A DNA stretch of 64,000 nucleotides. Origin: Thiodiazotropha sp040507035 (lineage in GTDB: Bacteria > Pseudomonadota > Gammaproteobacteria > Chromatiales > Chromatiaceae). Both the position numbers and the translations under genes were made by a program. Positions within the stretch are counted from its first letter, which is position 1. Each line of letters begins with the position of its first letter. This document shows positions 52,591 through 61,292 of the stretch, in pieces. The notes beneath the pieces were generated by a model. The model saw only the letters and a list, made by a program, of their open reading frames with translations. It did no database searches and was not told where the DNA came from. The DNA is taken from the NCBI GenBank assembly GCA_040507035.1, contig JBEVVR010000021.1, forward strand, positions 16,540 through 80,539, in the 5' to 3' direction.

Positions 52591-53379
52591 ATGAACAGAC
52601 CAATTGTGGCGTTGCTGTTGTGTTGCTTTCCCCTGGGCCTGATGGGCGCCGTGGTGGGAGAGGAGGTTGTCTACAATCAGGGTGACACCCGGATGAAGGG
52701 CTATCTGGCCTATGACGATGCCCTCGGGAAACAGCGTCCCGGTATCCTGGTGGTCCACGAATGGTGGGGGCACAATGAGTATGCCCGCAACCGCGCCAAG
52801 CAGTTGGCGGCCATGGGCTACACCGCCCTGGCTGTGGACATGTATGGTGACGGCAAGCAAGCGAATCACCCCGGGGATGCCGGGAAGTTCGCCGGCGAAG
52901 TAAAGAAAAACATGGAGACGGCCACTGCTCGCTTCCAGGCGGCCATGGAGCTTTTGCAGGCGCATAAAACCGTGGCCAAAAAAGATATCTCGGCGATCGG
53001 TTACTGTTTCGGCGGCGGCATGGTCCTGGAGATGGCGAGGCGTGGTTTGGAACTCGATCTTGTGGGTAGTTTCCATGGCAGTCTATCGACCGACAATCCG
53101 GCCGTTAAGGGGGCGGTCAAGGCCGAGGTTTTGGTCTTCAATGGCGCAGACGACCCGTTTGTGAAGGCTGAGCATATCGATGCTTTCAAATCGGAAATGG
53201 ATCAGGCCGGGGTGAAATACAGTTTTACCAACTACCCTGGGGCAAAGCACTCATTCACCAATCCGGGTGCCGACGAGTTCGGCAAGGCTTTTGAGCTCCC
53301 GCTGCAGTACGATGAGGCGGCTGACAAGCAGTCCTGGGCTGCCCTGGAAAAGGCGTTGCAGACCCATTATGGGAAGTGA
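52591..53379 (+). CDS. Dienelactone hydrolase family protein, exported
   Basis: A 262-residue alpha/beta hydrolase. A signal peptide (IVALLLCCFPLGLMGAVVG) is followed by the fold with ILVVHEWWGHNEYAR, nucleophile Cys in GYCFGGGM near 139, Asp in GADDPFV near 190 and His in GAKHSFT near 220: the Cys-Asp-His triad of dienelactone hydrolases. Substrate unknown. A GAGG-type site lies upstream of the ATG. It is divergent from the TlpA-like gene. Confidence 0.92.
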   Translation: MNRPIVALLLCCFPLGLMGAVVGEEVVYNQGDTRMKGYLAYDDALGKQRPGILVVHEWWGHNEYARNRAKQLAAMGYTALAVDMYGDGKQANHPGDAGKFAGEVKKNMETATARFQAAMELLQAHKTVAKKDISAIGYCFGGGMVLEMARRGLELDLVGSFHGSLSTDNPAVKGAVKAEVLVFNGADDPFVKAEHIDAFKSEMDQAGVKYSFTNYPGAKHSFTNPGADEFGKAFELPLQYDEAADKQSWAALEKALQTHYGK

Positions 53380-53389
53380 GTCGACGGGT

Positions 53390-54166
53390 TCATTGGTTTT
53401 CGCATCTGAGTAGTCGGCAGATGCTTTCCGCCCGGTTGTTGGCGTGACTCTCCATGACCACGGCAAAACGAATCTTTTCCGTGTCTATGGCTTCGCCGCG
53501 ATCCAGATCGTCCAGGATATCCTCAGGCAGGTGTTTTAGCCAGGCCGGGACAAAGCGATCGCGTCCGCCATGAATTTCACAACGCTCCATATGGGCTAGC
53601 TGGTGCAGCAGTTTGATCGACAGAGTGGGGGCCTGGGGAGTCGTCCAGGCATCGACCTGGTCAGCGCTGGCGCAGAAGATCTGCCGACAGTCGGTAAAGC
53701 AGCCGCTTGCCAGGGCCTTGCTGTGGGCCAGCTCGATGGTATTGAGGTCGATTGCGGAGAAAAAGAGCCCGAGTCTTTCCCGGGATGCCTTGGGTAGAGG
53801 CTTGGAACTCCCCACCTGCCGTTTTTCGATCTCGGCTATAAGCCGGTCGAACTGTTTCAACAGCTGGGGGTTGTTGTTGCTATAGAGGTTCTCGGCTGGC
53901 CTGCTGTGACGGGGGCGTTCGTGACGCCTGTCGCGGCAGGCTGAAAATCTGGGCCCACTGCTGTCGGTGAAGTGCTCAATGACCTCAAATCCCCTGGGGC
54001 ACTGGTTGCGCGAGACAAAACAGGGTAAGCGGTTGGTTTGCCGATAGTCGTTGCAGAGTGTGACCGCCTGCTGACGGTTACTGCGCTGTTTGGGATATAC
54101 CTCCGCCTGGCTGATAAGCGGAGTGAGCAGGGTAATGCAGAGAGTGGTGATAAGCCATGGGTGCAT
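53390..54166 (-). CDS. Cys-rich exported protein with HxxxH (metallopeptidase-like)
   Basis: A 258-residue secreted protein. Signal peptide about 1-21 (ITTLCITLLTPLISQA). About ten cysteines, several in close pairs (CFTDCRQIFC), suggest disulfides. The segment KLLHQLAHMERCE resembles the HExxH helix of zinc peptidases but has Gln in place of the catalytic Glu, so peptidase activity is doubtful. No family assigned. It is convergent with the hydrolase gene, 10 bases apart, and lies 109 bases downstream of ppk2. Confidence 0.7.
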   Translation of the reverse strand: MHPWLITTLCITLLTPLISQAEVYPKQRSNRQQAVTLCNDYRQTNRLPCFVSRNQCPRGFEVIEHFTDSSGPRFSACRDRRHERPRHSRPAENLYSNNNPQLLKQFDRLIAEIEKRQVGSSKPLPKASRERLGLFFSAIDLNTIELAHSKALASGCFTDCRQIFCASADQVDAWTTPQAPTLSIKLLHQLAHMERCEIHGGRDRFVPAWLKHLPEDILDDLDRGEAIDTEKIRFAVVMESHANNRAESICRLLRCENQ

Positions 54167-54275
54167 GATTCGAATTCCAGGTCAGCAAGCGGTGTGGGCT
54201 CCATCCTTTAACGCATGGACTGGACAATGGATTTTATCTATCAGCATAGACCTCAGAGATGCCGATTGCATCTTC

Positions 54276-55148
54276 TCAGCGTTCGTCATTAAGCAGCTTT
54301 CTCATTTCGGAAAATCTTGCGGCTTCATCCTGGTCAACCTTGGGATAGTTGGGTTCCATACTCTCCAGGGTCTTGCGGATGATACGGGCGACCTGCCAGC
54401 GCATATAGGGTTTGTCGTCGGCGGGAATGGCATACCAGGGTGCCCAGGGTCTGGAGCTCTCTTCGAGGAGCTGATGATAGGCCTGCATATAGTCCTGCCA
54501 GTGGCGTCGCTCCTCCACGTCCTTGACAGAGAACTTCCAGTTTTTTCTCGCCTCGTCCAAGCGTGATAGAAAACGCCTGCGCTGCTCCTCTTTGCTCACA
54601 TTGAGCCAGAATTTGAGGATCACCGTTCCGTTATCCGATAGATGCTTTTCATACTGACGTATCGATTCAAAGCGTTGTTTCCACAACTTGTCGAGATTAT
54701 TTGGGATGTCGATGCGCTGTGCCTGCAGATACTCGGGATGAACCCTGACCACAAGCGTCTCCTCATAGTAGCTACGATTGAATATACCGATACGTCCGCG
54801 CTCTGGCAGTGCTCGGGTGGTGCGCCATAAAAAGTCGTGGTCGAGCTCCTCCTTGGAGGGCTGTTTGAATGAAAACACCTGGCAGCCACTGGGATCTATC
54901 CCGGTCATGACGGCACGTATGGTGCTGTCTTTGCCGGCGGCATCCATGGCTTGGAACAGGATCAGCAATGAGCGTCTGTCCTCCGCATAGAGCCTGCGTT
55001 GGAGTTCGTCGAGCTGATCGACCTCCTTTGCCAGGGCCTTCTTATGGGTTTTTTTGTCAACGGCATCCTTGGGTGGTTTGGTGGAGAAGCGGTCCATCTT
55101 CACGCTGCCGTCGAAGGCTACCAGATAGGGGCTTTTTACAGGTTTCAT
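54276..55148 (-). CDS. ppk2: Polyphosphate kinase 2 (PPK2 family)
   Basis: A 290-residue P-loop kinase that uses polyphosphate to phosphorylate nucleotides. Motifs: Walker A QAMDAAGKDS (about 66-75), Walker B-like FNRSYYEE near 127, and the lid motif VSKEEQRRRFLSRLDEARKNWKFS. Length fits the short one-domain PPK2 class. ATG 55148 is preferred to the adjacent GTG. It follows sucD by 12 bases on the same strand, so it may be cotranscribed with sucCD. Confidence 0.92.
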   Translation of the reverse strand: MKPVKSPYLVAFDGSVKMDRFSTKPPKDAVDKKTHKKALAKEVDQLDELQRRLYAEDRRSLLILFQAMDAAGKDSTIRAVMTGIDPSGCQVFSFKQPSKEELDHDFLWRTTRALPERGRIGIFNRSYYEETLVVRVHPEYLQAQRIDIPNNLDKLWKQRFESIRQYEKHLSDNGTVILKFWLNVSKEEQRRRFLSRLDEARKNWKFSVKDVEERRHWQDYMQAYHQLLEESSRPWAPWYAIPADDKPYMRWQVARIIRKTLESMEPNYPKVDQDEAARFSEMRKLLNDER

Positions 55149-55160
55149 CACGGTAGTATA

Positions 55161-56030
55161 TCAGTTGATCAGTTGCGCCATCCGGCGGCCCATCTCCGCA
55201 GGTGATCTCACCACCTGTGCACCGGCGCTCTCCAGGGCTTCAAACTTGGCTTCAGCGGTACCCTTACCGCCACTGATGATGGCGCCCGCATGTCCCATAC
55301 GCTTGCCCGGTGGAGCGGTGACGCCGGCTATGTAGGCGACCACTGGCTTAGTGACATGGTGCTTGATGTGCTCGGCCGCTTCCTCTTCGGCGGAACCCCC
55401 GATTTCGCCAACCATGATGATACCTTCGGTCTGATCGTCATCGGCAAACAATTTCAGGCAATCGATAAAGCTGGTGCCGTTGATCGGGTCACCGCCAAGT
55501 CCGACGCAGGTGCTCTGACCAAGCCCGGCCAGGGTAGTTTGATGAACGGCCTCGTAGGTGAGCGTACCGGAGCGTGACATGACACCGACTCTGCCCGGCT
55601 GGTGGATTGAGCCTGGCATGATGCCGATTTTACAGGCCCCGGGGGTGATGATGCCGGGGCAGTTGGGGCCGATGAGCCGGGTATCGTAGGATTTTAGCGC
55701 CTCCTTGACTTTGAGCATGTCGAGTATGGGAATGCCCTCTGTAATACAGGCGATAACACGGATTCCGGCATCCGCCGCTTCGATGATCGCATCAGCTGCA
55801 AAGGGGGGCGGTACATAGATCATGCTGGCATCGGCGCCGGTAGCGGTCACGGCATCATGGACCGTGTCGAAGACAGGTCTGTCGAGGTGTTTCTGTCCCC
55901 CTTTGCCGGGCGTTACCCCGCCAACCAGCTGGGTGCCGTATTCGATGGCCTGTTGTGAATGAAAGGTGCCCTGTTTGCCGGTAAAGCCCTGGCAGATTAC
56001 CCGGGTCTCTTTGTCGACGAGTATGCTCAT
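55161..56030 (-). CDS. sucD: Succinate-CoA ligase alpha subunit
   Basis: A 289-residue subunit that binds CoA and carries the phospho-histidine. The CoA loop QGFTGKQGTFHSQQAI is at the N-terminus and the active-site His lies in GHAGAIISGGKG near 247. The IGPNCPGIITP motif is present. It is 24 bases downstream of sucC. Converts succinyl-CoA to succinate with ATP or GTP formation in the TCA cycle. Confidence 0.97.
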   Translation of the reverse strand: MSILVDKETRVICQGFTGKQGTFHSQQAIEYGTQLVGGVTPGKGGQKHLDRPVFDTVHDAVTATGADASMIYVPPPFAADAIIEAADAGIRVIACITEGIPILDMLKVKEALKSYDTRLIGPNCPGIITPGACKIGIMPGSIHQPGRVGVMSRSGTLTYEAVHQTTLAGLGQSTCVGLGGDPINGTSFIDCLKLFADDDQTEGIIMVGEIGGSAEEEAAEHIKHHVTKPVVAYIAGVTAPPGKRMGHAGAIISGGKGTAEAKFEALESAGAQVVRSPAEMGRRMAQLIN

Positions 56031-56054
56031 TGGTATTTATCCTTGTTATCGGGT

Positions 56055-57215
56055 TCAGGCGGCGGCTGCGACGGCTTTCTTCGCGGCTTCGGCAAAGTCG
56101 TTTGCGGTGAGGAAATCGAGACCGCTGGTTTCGAGCATATCGAGTCCCTGTTGGGCATTGGTACCCTCGAGGCGGACAACCACCGGTATCGAGACGCCGA
56201 TGCTACGGGCTGCGGTGATGATGCCTTCGGCAATCAGGTCACAGCGGACAATACCGCCGAAAATATTGACCAGGACTGTCTTTACCTTGTCGTCGGAGAG
56301 GATGAGCTTGAAGGCTTCGGTAACCCGTTCTGCGGTTGTTCCGCCGCCGACATCGAGAAAATTGGCGGGTTCACCACCGTGCAGTTTGACCATGTCCATG
56401 GTTGCCATCGCCAGACCGGCGCCATTCACCATGCAACCGATGTTGCCGTCCAGGGTGATGTAGTTGAGGTCGTGTTGAGCGGCGGCGGCCTCCTTTTCGT
56501 CCTCCTGGGTGACATCGCGCAGCGCCAGTAACTCCTGGTGGCGATAGAGGGCGTTGCTGTCGAGATTGATCTTTGCATCCAAGGCGAGTAGATCGCCGGA
56601 TGAGGTGACGATCAGTGGATTGATCTCTATCAGGCTTACATCGTTCTCGGTATAGAGGGCATAGAGGGCCATCATGATCTTCGCGAACTGTTTGATCTGA
56701 TCCCCGGCAAGGCCGAGACCGAATGCGAGTTTTCTGCACTGAAACGGGAGCATGCCGCTTGAAGGGTTGACAAGGGTGGTGAGTATCTTCTGCGGCGTTT
56801 CTGCTGCCACCTCTTCGATGTTCATGCCACCGGCGGCTGAAGCCATGAAGGTTATGCGCGAACGGGATCTGTCCAGCAGCGCGCCCAGATAGAGCTCTCG
56901 GGAGATATCACTCCCCTCCTCCACCAGCACGGTGTTCACCGGCAGTCCCTGGGGGCCGGTCTGTTTGGTGACCAGGGTCATCCCAAGGATATCACCTGCG
57001 GCCTGTTCAACCTCATCCAGGGTTTTTGCGAGCTTCACGCCTCCCGCTTTACCACGCCCGCCGCTATGTGCTTGAGCCTTGACCACCCAGAGATTGCCGC
57101 CAACACCCTGCGCGGCGGTCCGGGCATCGCTTGGGCTCGATGCGGGATGGCCCTGAGGTACCGGAATTCCATAGTTGGCAAACAGGGTTTTTGCTTGATA
57201 TTCGTGTAGATTCAT
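56055..57215 (-). CDS. sucC: Succinate-CoA ligase beta subunit (ADP/GDP-forming)
   Basis: A 386-residue ATP-grasp subunit. N-terminal MNLHEYQAKTLFANYGIPVP, VVKAQAHSGGRGKAGGVKL, EINPLIVT and the C-terminal NIFGGIVRCDLIAEGI segments are all family-typical. The ATG has GAAGCC-type weak upstream sequence. First gene of the sucC-sucD(-ppk2) set; the promoter must be in the 57216-57713 region. Confidence 0.97.
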   Translation of the reverse strand: MNLHEYQAKTLFANYGIPVPQGHPASSPSDARTAAQGVGGNLWVVKAQAHSGGRGKAGGVKLAKTLDEVEQAAGDILGMTLVTKQTGPQGLPVNTVLVEEGSDISRELYLGALLDRSRSRITFMASAAGGMNIEEVAAETPQKILTTLVNPSSGMLPFQCRKLAFGLGLAGDQIKQFAKIMMALYALYTENDVSLIEINPLIVTSSGDLLALDAKINLDSNALYRHQELLALRDVTQEDEKEAAAAQHDLNYITLDGNIGCMVNGAGLAMATMDMVKLHGGEPANFLDVGGGTTAERVTEAFKLILSDDKVKTVLVNIFGGIVRCDLIAEGIITAARSIGVSIPVVVRLEGTNAQQGLDMLETSGLDFLTANDFAEAAKKAVAAAA

Positions 57216-57713
57216 GGAGAAGCCTCTGTTGCTCTTTCTTTTGGGTGATTATGTTTTGCTTATGGGCGTATAAATTCAATTATGAATGCTGGGGAGATCT
57301 TTTTATAGTGCTTTGCACAAAATTGCGATTTTGTTAGAGGTAAATTACTGTCGGGCGCCATTTTTTGTCTGTGTAAACTGTTACACAATTTAATGATTTG
57401 TCAATCATGTATCTCATAAGTATTGCATTTTCAAATGCACGGTAAAATTGCAGGTACTTGCTTTTTAATTGCATAAATAAACGCGATATGTACCTAATTG
57501 TCGTTATTGTGCTTAAGATTGTCATAATGTTTTTTTGCTGAGATTGCCATTGTTTGTTAGGGTACGTCTCCCTATGCCCGACCTCTGGATGATTGTTAGG
57601 GGAGAGACTGAAAGATCGTTTCACTATCGAATGCCGGTGGTCATGGGCTGCATTTTCCAACCAGTTGAGGGATAGCTGGCAAGAGTGTTTTTTGCTTCCT
57701 CGAGGAGACGACT
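57216..57713. other. AT-rich divergent intergenic region (sucC / kamA-like)
   Basis: About 500 bp, clearly AT-richer than its flanks, between divergent sucC and the radical SAM gene. It should hold both promoters. An imperfect inverted repeat (GTCTCCCTA near 57567, TTAGGGGAGAGAC near 57597) is visible. I saw no convincing gene; an open frame at 57334-57660 (minus) has no ribosome site or protein-like sequence. Confidence 0.45.
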
Positions 57714-59066
57714 ATGCTGCTAAATTCACGATCAACCAGGTCGATGTTGCATTCGGTTGATTTCGAATATGCGCCTCAGCGTTTTACCGTCTACACAGCC
57801 CGTGATCTGGATCGTATTAGCCAGCTTGATCAGCTCTCCGATGAGTTGCGTCATGAGATGAAGGTTGTCTCATCCGTGCTCCCATTTCGTGTCAATGATT
57901 ACGTCTTGCGTGAGCTTATCGATTGGGAGCGGGTGCCAGATGATCCTATTTTTCAGTTGACCTTTCCCCAGCGTGGCATGCTTTCGAATGTGCACTTCAA
58001 TCGCATGGAGATGGCAATGCGTTCGGGTATGGATAGGGCTGGTTTGCGGGCCTTGGCCAACGAGATTCGAAATGAACTCAATCCCCACCCAGCCGGGCAA
58101 TTGGATCAGAACATACCTCGTGATGAGCATGCCGAGCCTATTGACGGGCTGCAGCATAAATATAGTGAGACAGTGCTGTTTTTCCCGAGTCAGGGTCAGA
58201 CCTGTCACAGTTACTGCACCTTCTGTTTCAGGTGGGCTCAGTTTGTCGGCAATAAAGCATTGCGCATGGCGACAACCGAGGCCGACAAGCTCTATGATTA
58301 TCTGCGCCACCACCCGGAAGTGACCGATCTGCTGGTGACCGGCGGTGATCCGATGGTGATGAAGACCAGGCAGTTGAAGAGCTATCTGGAACCCCTGCTC
58401 CACCCCGAATTCAGCCACATTCAGACTATCCGTATCGGCAGCAAGGCGCTGACCTTCTGGCCGCAGCGTTTTATTTCGGATGAGGATGCCGATGAGCTGA
58501 TGGAGCTGTTACACCATCTGGTATTGGCAGGTAAGCACGTTGCTGTCATGGCGCACTACAATCACTGGCGCGAACTCGATACCGACATCGCCCGTGCGGC
58601 TATTCGACGAATTCGTGACACTGGGGCCGAAATCCGTAGTCAGGGCCCCCTGTTGGCGAAAATCAACGACAACGCGGATGACTGGGCGAGACTGTGGAAT
58701 GAACAGGTTAAATTGGGAATCATCCCCTACTATATGTTTGTCGAGCGTGATACCGGGGCCCGCCGCTACTTTGAGGTCCCCCTGCATAGGGCGTGGCAGA
58801 TCTATCGCGATGCGATGAAACAGGTCTCCGGATTGGGTCGTACCGCCCGTGGGCCCAGTATGAGTGCCGGACCTGGCAAGGTTGAGGTGCAGGGTGTAAC
58901 CGAGATCAATGGTGAGAAGGTTTTTGTACTGCGCTTCATTCAGGCTAGGGATAAAGATTTGGTGCAGAAGCCCTTTTTTGCCCGATATGATGAAAAAGCC
59001 ACCTGGTTTGATCAATTAAGGCCGGTTCATGGCCAGGAATTGCCTTTTGTTGAGTCCCTGGTTTAA
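57714..59066 (+). CDS. KamA-family radical SAM aminomutase (lysine 2,3-aminomutase-like)
   Basis: A 450-residue radical SAM/PLP enzyme. The cluster motif is CHSYCTFC near 163; KamA features include LLVTGGDPMVM, RIGSKALTFWPQR, and the PLP-lysine region SAGPGK near 389. GAGGAG lies six bases upstream of the ATG. The length exceeds EpmB (about 340). No beta-lysine acetyltransferase (ablB) or EF-P modification gene is adjacent, so the true substrate (lysine, glutamate or other) is unknown. Confidence 0.85.
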   Translation: MLLNSRSTRSMLHSVDFEYAPQRFTVYTARDLDRISQLDQLSDELRHEMKVVSSVLPFRVNDYVLRELIDWERVPDDPIFQLTFPQRGMLSNVHFNRMEMAMRSGMDRAGLRALANEIRNELNPHPAGQLDQNIPRDEHAEPIDGLQHKYSETVLFFPSQGQTCHSYCTFCFRWAQFVGNKALRMATTEADKLYDYLRHHPEVTDLLVTGGDPMVMKTRQLKSYLEPLLHPEFSHIQTIRIGSKALTFWPQRFISDEDADELMELLHHLVLAGKHVAVMAHYNHWRELDTDIARAAIRRIRDTGAEIRSQGPLLAKINDNADDWARLWNEQVKLGIIPYYMFVERDTGARRYFEVPLHRAWQIYRDAMKQVSGLGRTARGPSMSAGPGKVEVQGVTEINGEKVFVLRFIQARDKDLVQKPFFARYDEKATWFDQLRPVHGQELPFVESLV

Positions 59067-59297
59067 AAAAGCATAATAGGCAATCAATGCCCCGGCGAGT
59101 GTGTGATTGGCTGTTTGTGGGGATCGATTGGGGGCACCGAATTATAAAAAACAATAGTTATCATTTACAAAATCTTGTTGAAGAAGCGCGTCGATTTGGG
59201 GCTATAATTTTGGTCCCTATAAAAATTAGTTATATTCTCAGATCTGTTTTAATACCCGGATCAAACGCAAGTCTTGAAGTAACTCATGGAGCCCAAC

Positions 59298-60599
59298 ATG
59301 GCGGATAATCAAAAGACCTATACATTGACCAATGACGAGACCGGGGTGTCGATAAAGCTACCTGTTCGCGAATCGATACAGGGTCCGCCCGCAATCGATG
59401 TCTCGGCACTCTACAAGGAAGCCGGGGTCTTCACCTATGATCCGGGATTCATGTCTACGGCAAGCTGCCAGAGCAAGATTACCTTCATACAGGGCGAGAT
59501 TGGCATTCTGGAGTACCGGGGCTACCCCATCGAGCAGCTGGCGGCCAATGGTGACTATCTCGAGACTGCCTACCTGCTGTTGAACGGCGAGTTGCCGAAT
59601 ACAGAACAGTTGGAGGATTTCAATCAACTGATCGGCCGTCACACCATGTTGAATGAGACCCTGACCCATTTCTTCGACGGTTTTCACTATGACGCCCATC
59701 CGATGGCGATCATGGTGGGTGTTGTCGGATCGCTATCGGCTTTCTATCATGACTCATTGGATATCAATGATTCTGAGCTACGCCGCGTTGCGGCTCACAG
59801 ATTGATCGCGAAGATGCCGACTATCGCCGCTGCCAGTTACAAGCACAATATCGGCGAGCCGTTCATGTATCCGCGTAACGAGCTCTCCTACTGTGCAAAC
59901 CTGCTGCACATGATGTTCGCAACCCCATGTGAAGAGTATCAAGTGGATCCGGTGGCGGAGAAGGCACTTAACCTGCTGTTCATCCTGCATGCGGACCATG
60001 AGCAGAATGCCAGTACCTCCACTGTACGCCTTGCCGGTAGTTCCCTGGCCAATCCCTTTGCCTGCATCGCTGCCGGTATCGCATCCCTCTGGGGGCCAGC
60101 CCATGGCGGCGCCAATGAGGCGGTGCTGGATATGCTCAACGAGATCGGGGATGTTTCGCAAATCGAGAAATACATCGCCAAGGCCAAGGACAAGGATGAC
60201 GGCTTCCGTCTGATGGGTTTCGGGCACCGGGTCTACAAAAAGTATGATCCCCGGGCCGGGATCATTCGCGAGGTTTGTCACGAGGTATTGGAAAAGCTGG
60301 CTGATTCGAACAATCCGATGTTTGAGTTGGCGCAGCGTCTGGAAGAGATCGCACTCAATGACGAGTATTTTATCGAGCGTAAGCTCTATCCGAATGTCGA
60401 TTTCTACTCCGGTATCATCTATCGCGCACTGGGTATACCCAACAATATGTTCACCGTGATGTTCGCCATTGCGCGTACCGTCGGTTGGGTGGCCCACTGG
60501 TTGGAGATGATGGATGATCCCAGACAGAAGATCGGGCGTCCGCGGCAGATCTACAAGGGATACGCCAGACGCGACTATGTGCCTCTAAGCGAGCGTTAA
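59298..60599 (+). CDS. gltA: Citrate synthase, type II
   Basis: A 433-residue TCA enzyme. Catalytic residues are visible: His in GPAHGGANE near 269, His in GFGHRVYKKYDPR near 309, and Asp in NVDFYSGI near 370. Length and sequence fit the NADH-sensitive hexameric type II. The ATG at 59298 has GGAG seven bases upstream and is preferred to the upstream ATG at 59286. A MITE-like end follows the stop. Confidence 0.96.
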   Translation: MADNQKTYTLTNDETGVSIKLPVRESIQGPPAIDVSALYKEAGVFTYDPGFMSTASCQSKITFIQGEIGILEYRGYPIEQLAANGDYLETAYLLLNGELPNTEQLEDFNQLIGRHTMLNETLTHFFDGFHYDAHPMAIMVGVVGSLSAFYHDSLDINDSELRRVAAHRLIAKMPTIAAASYKHNIGEPFMYPRNELSYCANLLHMMFATPCEEYQVDPVAEKALNLLFILHADHEQNASTSTVRLAGSSLANPFACIAAGIASLWGPAHGGANEAVLDMLNEIGDVSQIEKYIAKAKDKDDGFRLMGFGHRVYKKYDPRAGIIREVCHEVLEKLADSNNPMFELAQRLEEIALNDEYFIERKLYPNVDFYSGIIYRALGIPNNMFTVMFAIARTVGWVAHWLEMMDDPRQKIGRPRQIYKGYARRDYVPLSER

Positions 60600-60626
60600 C
60601 GCCGCTGGGTGCAAAAACCGCCCTGG

Positions 60627-60687
60627 CAGGGCGTACCCCAAGGGCACTTCCTTCGGGGCGTAATGGCTTAGTGGTATCAGGCCCTAG
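60627..60687. repeat. One-ended MITE-like copy after gltA
   Basis: In reverse complement this segment matches 35768-35828 at about 52 of 61 positions, including the end CTAGGG and the internal ACGCCCCGAAGGAAGTG. The opposite end of the element is missing or unrecognisable. Its outer TAG (60684-60686 in complement) is the stop codon of the next gene. Confidence 0.7.
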
Positions 60688-61286
60688 TCGGGCGATTCGA
60701 TGAGCAGCTGCAGCTGCTTGATGGTCGCCCCCTGGATCGGTTGACTATCCAGCGGATCCAATGGGTGGTTATGTGGATTGTGCGCGGGTAGCACGCTTAG
60801 TTCAAAACCAACCCCATCGGCACTGAAAAGAAAGCATGGTATTAACTCTCTTGAGCCATCGCTGAACTGCATCTGGTGTTGCTTTTCCTGCCAGGGTATG
60901 TGCAGATCGCTCAATGTAAATAGCAGCTCTTCCGGGGTATCAGCATACAGGTGCAGCTTTACCGTGCTGTTGCTGTCGGCGGTGCCATCGAATACCGCCC
61001 CTACCAGTTTGGGTTGAAACCCTTCCAAGGCAAGCATCGCGCTGAGGGCGCTTTTACGCAGAGCCTGTAGGGTGTTGGCCTGTCCCTCACCCCGCAACAG
61101 TCGCTGCTGCTCCCGCAAGGCGTTTTCTACCTCCTCCCTGGTTGGCAGCTGCTGGCGTTTTGTGATGCCATATTTTGCTCCAGCCTTTTGGCAGGCGTAA
61201 GCGATATTGTCACTGCGCAGTTCGGTCAGAATGCGGGCTGCGTCATAGGCGATGCGTCGTTGCAGTTCACGTTTGCCTGTTCGCAT
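60684..61286 (-). CDS. Hypothetical protein, nucleotidyltransferase-like
   Basis: A 200-residue soluble protein encoded six bases after mrcA and probably cotranscribed with it. The N-terminal helical part (KRELQRRIAYDAARILTELR) precedes an alpha/beta part with GAVFDGTADSNSTVKLHLYADTPEELLFTL, a pattern reminiscent of minimal nucleotidyltransferases, but the GS-x-D motif is not clear. No function assigned. Its stop TAG lies within the MITE-like repeat. Confidence 0.75.
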   Translation of the reverse strand: MRTGKRELQRRIAYDAARILTELRSDNIAYACQKAGAKYGITKRQQLPTREEVENALREQQRLLRGEGQANTLQALRKSALSAMLALEGFQPKLVGAVFDGTADSNSTVKLHLYADTPEELLFTLSDLHIPWQEKQHQMQFSDGSRELIPCFLFSADGVGFELSVLPAHNPHNHPLDPLDSQPIQGATIKQLQLLIESPD

Positions 61287-61292
61287 GATGGT

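Noticed and set aside
57334..57660. 108-codon minus-strand frame in the sucC/kamA intergenic region
   Set aside because: No ribosome site, His/Lys/Arg-rich low-complexity translation, and located in AT-rich DNA that must hold two promoters.
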